Source of the DNA: Clostridium sp. UBA4108
GTDB lineage: Bacteria > Bacillota > Clostridia > Clostridiales > Clostridiaceae
Direction of reading: 5' to 3'
NCBI GenBank assembly: GCA_002381695.1
Contig: DFXM01000025.1
Span: 132,154-139,254 of the forward strand
DNA: 7,101 nucleotides
A program made the position numbers and the translations under genes. Under the pieces are notes generated by a model. It saw nothing but the letters and a program-made list of their open reading frames with translations. It was not told the origin of the DNA and searched no databases. Shown piece by piece: positions 6,900-7,101 of the stretch; positions within the stretch are counted from its first letter, which is position 1, and each line of letters starts with the position of its first letter.

Positions 6900-6917
6900 T
6901 AGATACAGATATATCTA
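6900..6917 (-). promoter_or_regulatory. Small inverted repeat just before the kinase SD
   Basis: TAGATA (6900-6905) and TATCTA (6912-6917) can form a six-pair hairpin in the kinase mRNA leader, directly upstream of the weak SD GAGTGAGG (6888-6895). It could affect translation or be an operator, but its low GC content allows chance. Confidence 0.25.
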
Positions 6918-6970
6918 AACTCTTCAATAAACCTTTATTAAAACTATATATAGATTTCAATAATGAAACT

Positions 6971-7027
6971 ACCTTATACAAATAGGTTTTTATTTTATGA
7001 AATATTTAAATTGAACTTCATATTATT
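6971..7027 (-). repeat. Half-copy of the palindromic element upstream of the kinase
   Basis: Bases 6971-7006 match the complement of the right arm and flank of the 1431-1524 element at 33 of 36 positions. Bases 7013-7027 (GAACTTCATATTATT) are identical to its centre, but in the opposite relative orientation. No second arm follows. Read on the minus strand it gives AATAATATGAAGTTC, a 23-base spacer, then AAACCTATTTGTATAAGG pointing at the kinase. Confidence 0.75.
6973..7001 (-). promoter_or_regulatory. Candidate kinase promoter inside the repeat
   Basis: Minus-strand TTCATA (6996-7001) and TATAAG (6973-6978) are spaced 17 bases apart, about 100 bases upstream of the kinase start. Each hexamer is only a moderate match. 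The conserved CCTATTTGTATAA seen at both repeat copies adds some weight. Confidence 0.4.
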
Positions 7028-7071
7028 GCTGTGAATACCATTTGCAGAAAGTTTAGATTTACTTAGGAGCT

Positions 7072-7101
7072 ATGAAAGTAAAAATCGTTAAGAAATACAA
7101 C
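7072..7101 (+). CDS. Possible start of a divergent gene, cut by the window edge
   Basis: ATG 7072 opens a frame (MKVKIVKKYN) that runs to the window end. An in-frame stop lies at 7054-7056, so the protein cannot begin much earlier. AGGAG (7065-7069) is only two bases from the ATG, closer than usual. Codons such as ATC, AAG, TAC and AAC are relatively GC-rich for this DNA. With ten codons no family can be assigned. It would be transcribed away from the kinase gene. Confidence 0.35.
   Translation, partial: MKVKIVKKYN

Overview
The window is strongly AT-rich, uses GGAGG-type ribosome binding sites and AT-biased codons, and encodes proteins typical of Gram-positive anaerobes. This suggests the chromosome of a Clostridium or a close relative (inference; no phylogenetic marker is present).

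Layout: four full-length genes all lie on the minus strand. Read right to left in transcription order they are: a 1036-1042-aa membrane hybrid histidine kinase (3765-6893) with a 7TMR-DISM-type sensor, a HisKA/HATPase kinase, a receiver and a second LytS-type kinase module; an alpha/beta hydrolase (2736-3593) followed by a likely intrinsic terminator; a 641-bp region without a convincing conventional gene (2095-2735); a small zinc-ribbon plus S4-domain putative RNA-binding protein (1567-2064); and a secreted zinc amidase/autolysin (119-1303) ending at an intrinsic terminator. At the right edge a possible plus-strand gene begins, divergent from the kinase.

The 2095-2735 region is the most unusual part. 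On the minus strand it carries a good sigma-A-like promoter, a strong SD with a six-codon ORF, several hairpins, an intrinsic terminator, and a long-range helix of 13 + 8 base pairs whose sequence differences are kept as G-U pairs only on the minus-strand RNA. A second SD-ATG block resembling the first follows, then the S4-domain gene. It looks like a structured leader RNA or attenuator, or a small non-coding RNA gene, in front of a putative RNA-binding protein.

A second notable element is a 94-bp palindrome (1431-1524) between the S4 gene and the amidase. It has perfect 19-bp arms, each holding an outward-facing TATAAT. A related half-copy lies upstream of the kinase (6971-7027), so the amidase and kinase share a promoter-like motif. 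How the genes work together is uncertain: the kinase has no response-regulator partner in the window, and only the shared upstream motif links it to the amidase.
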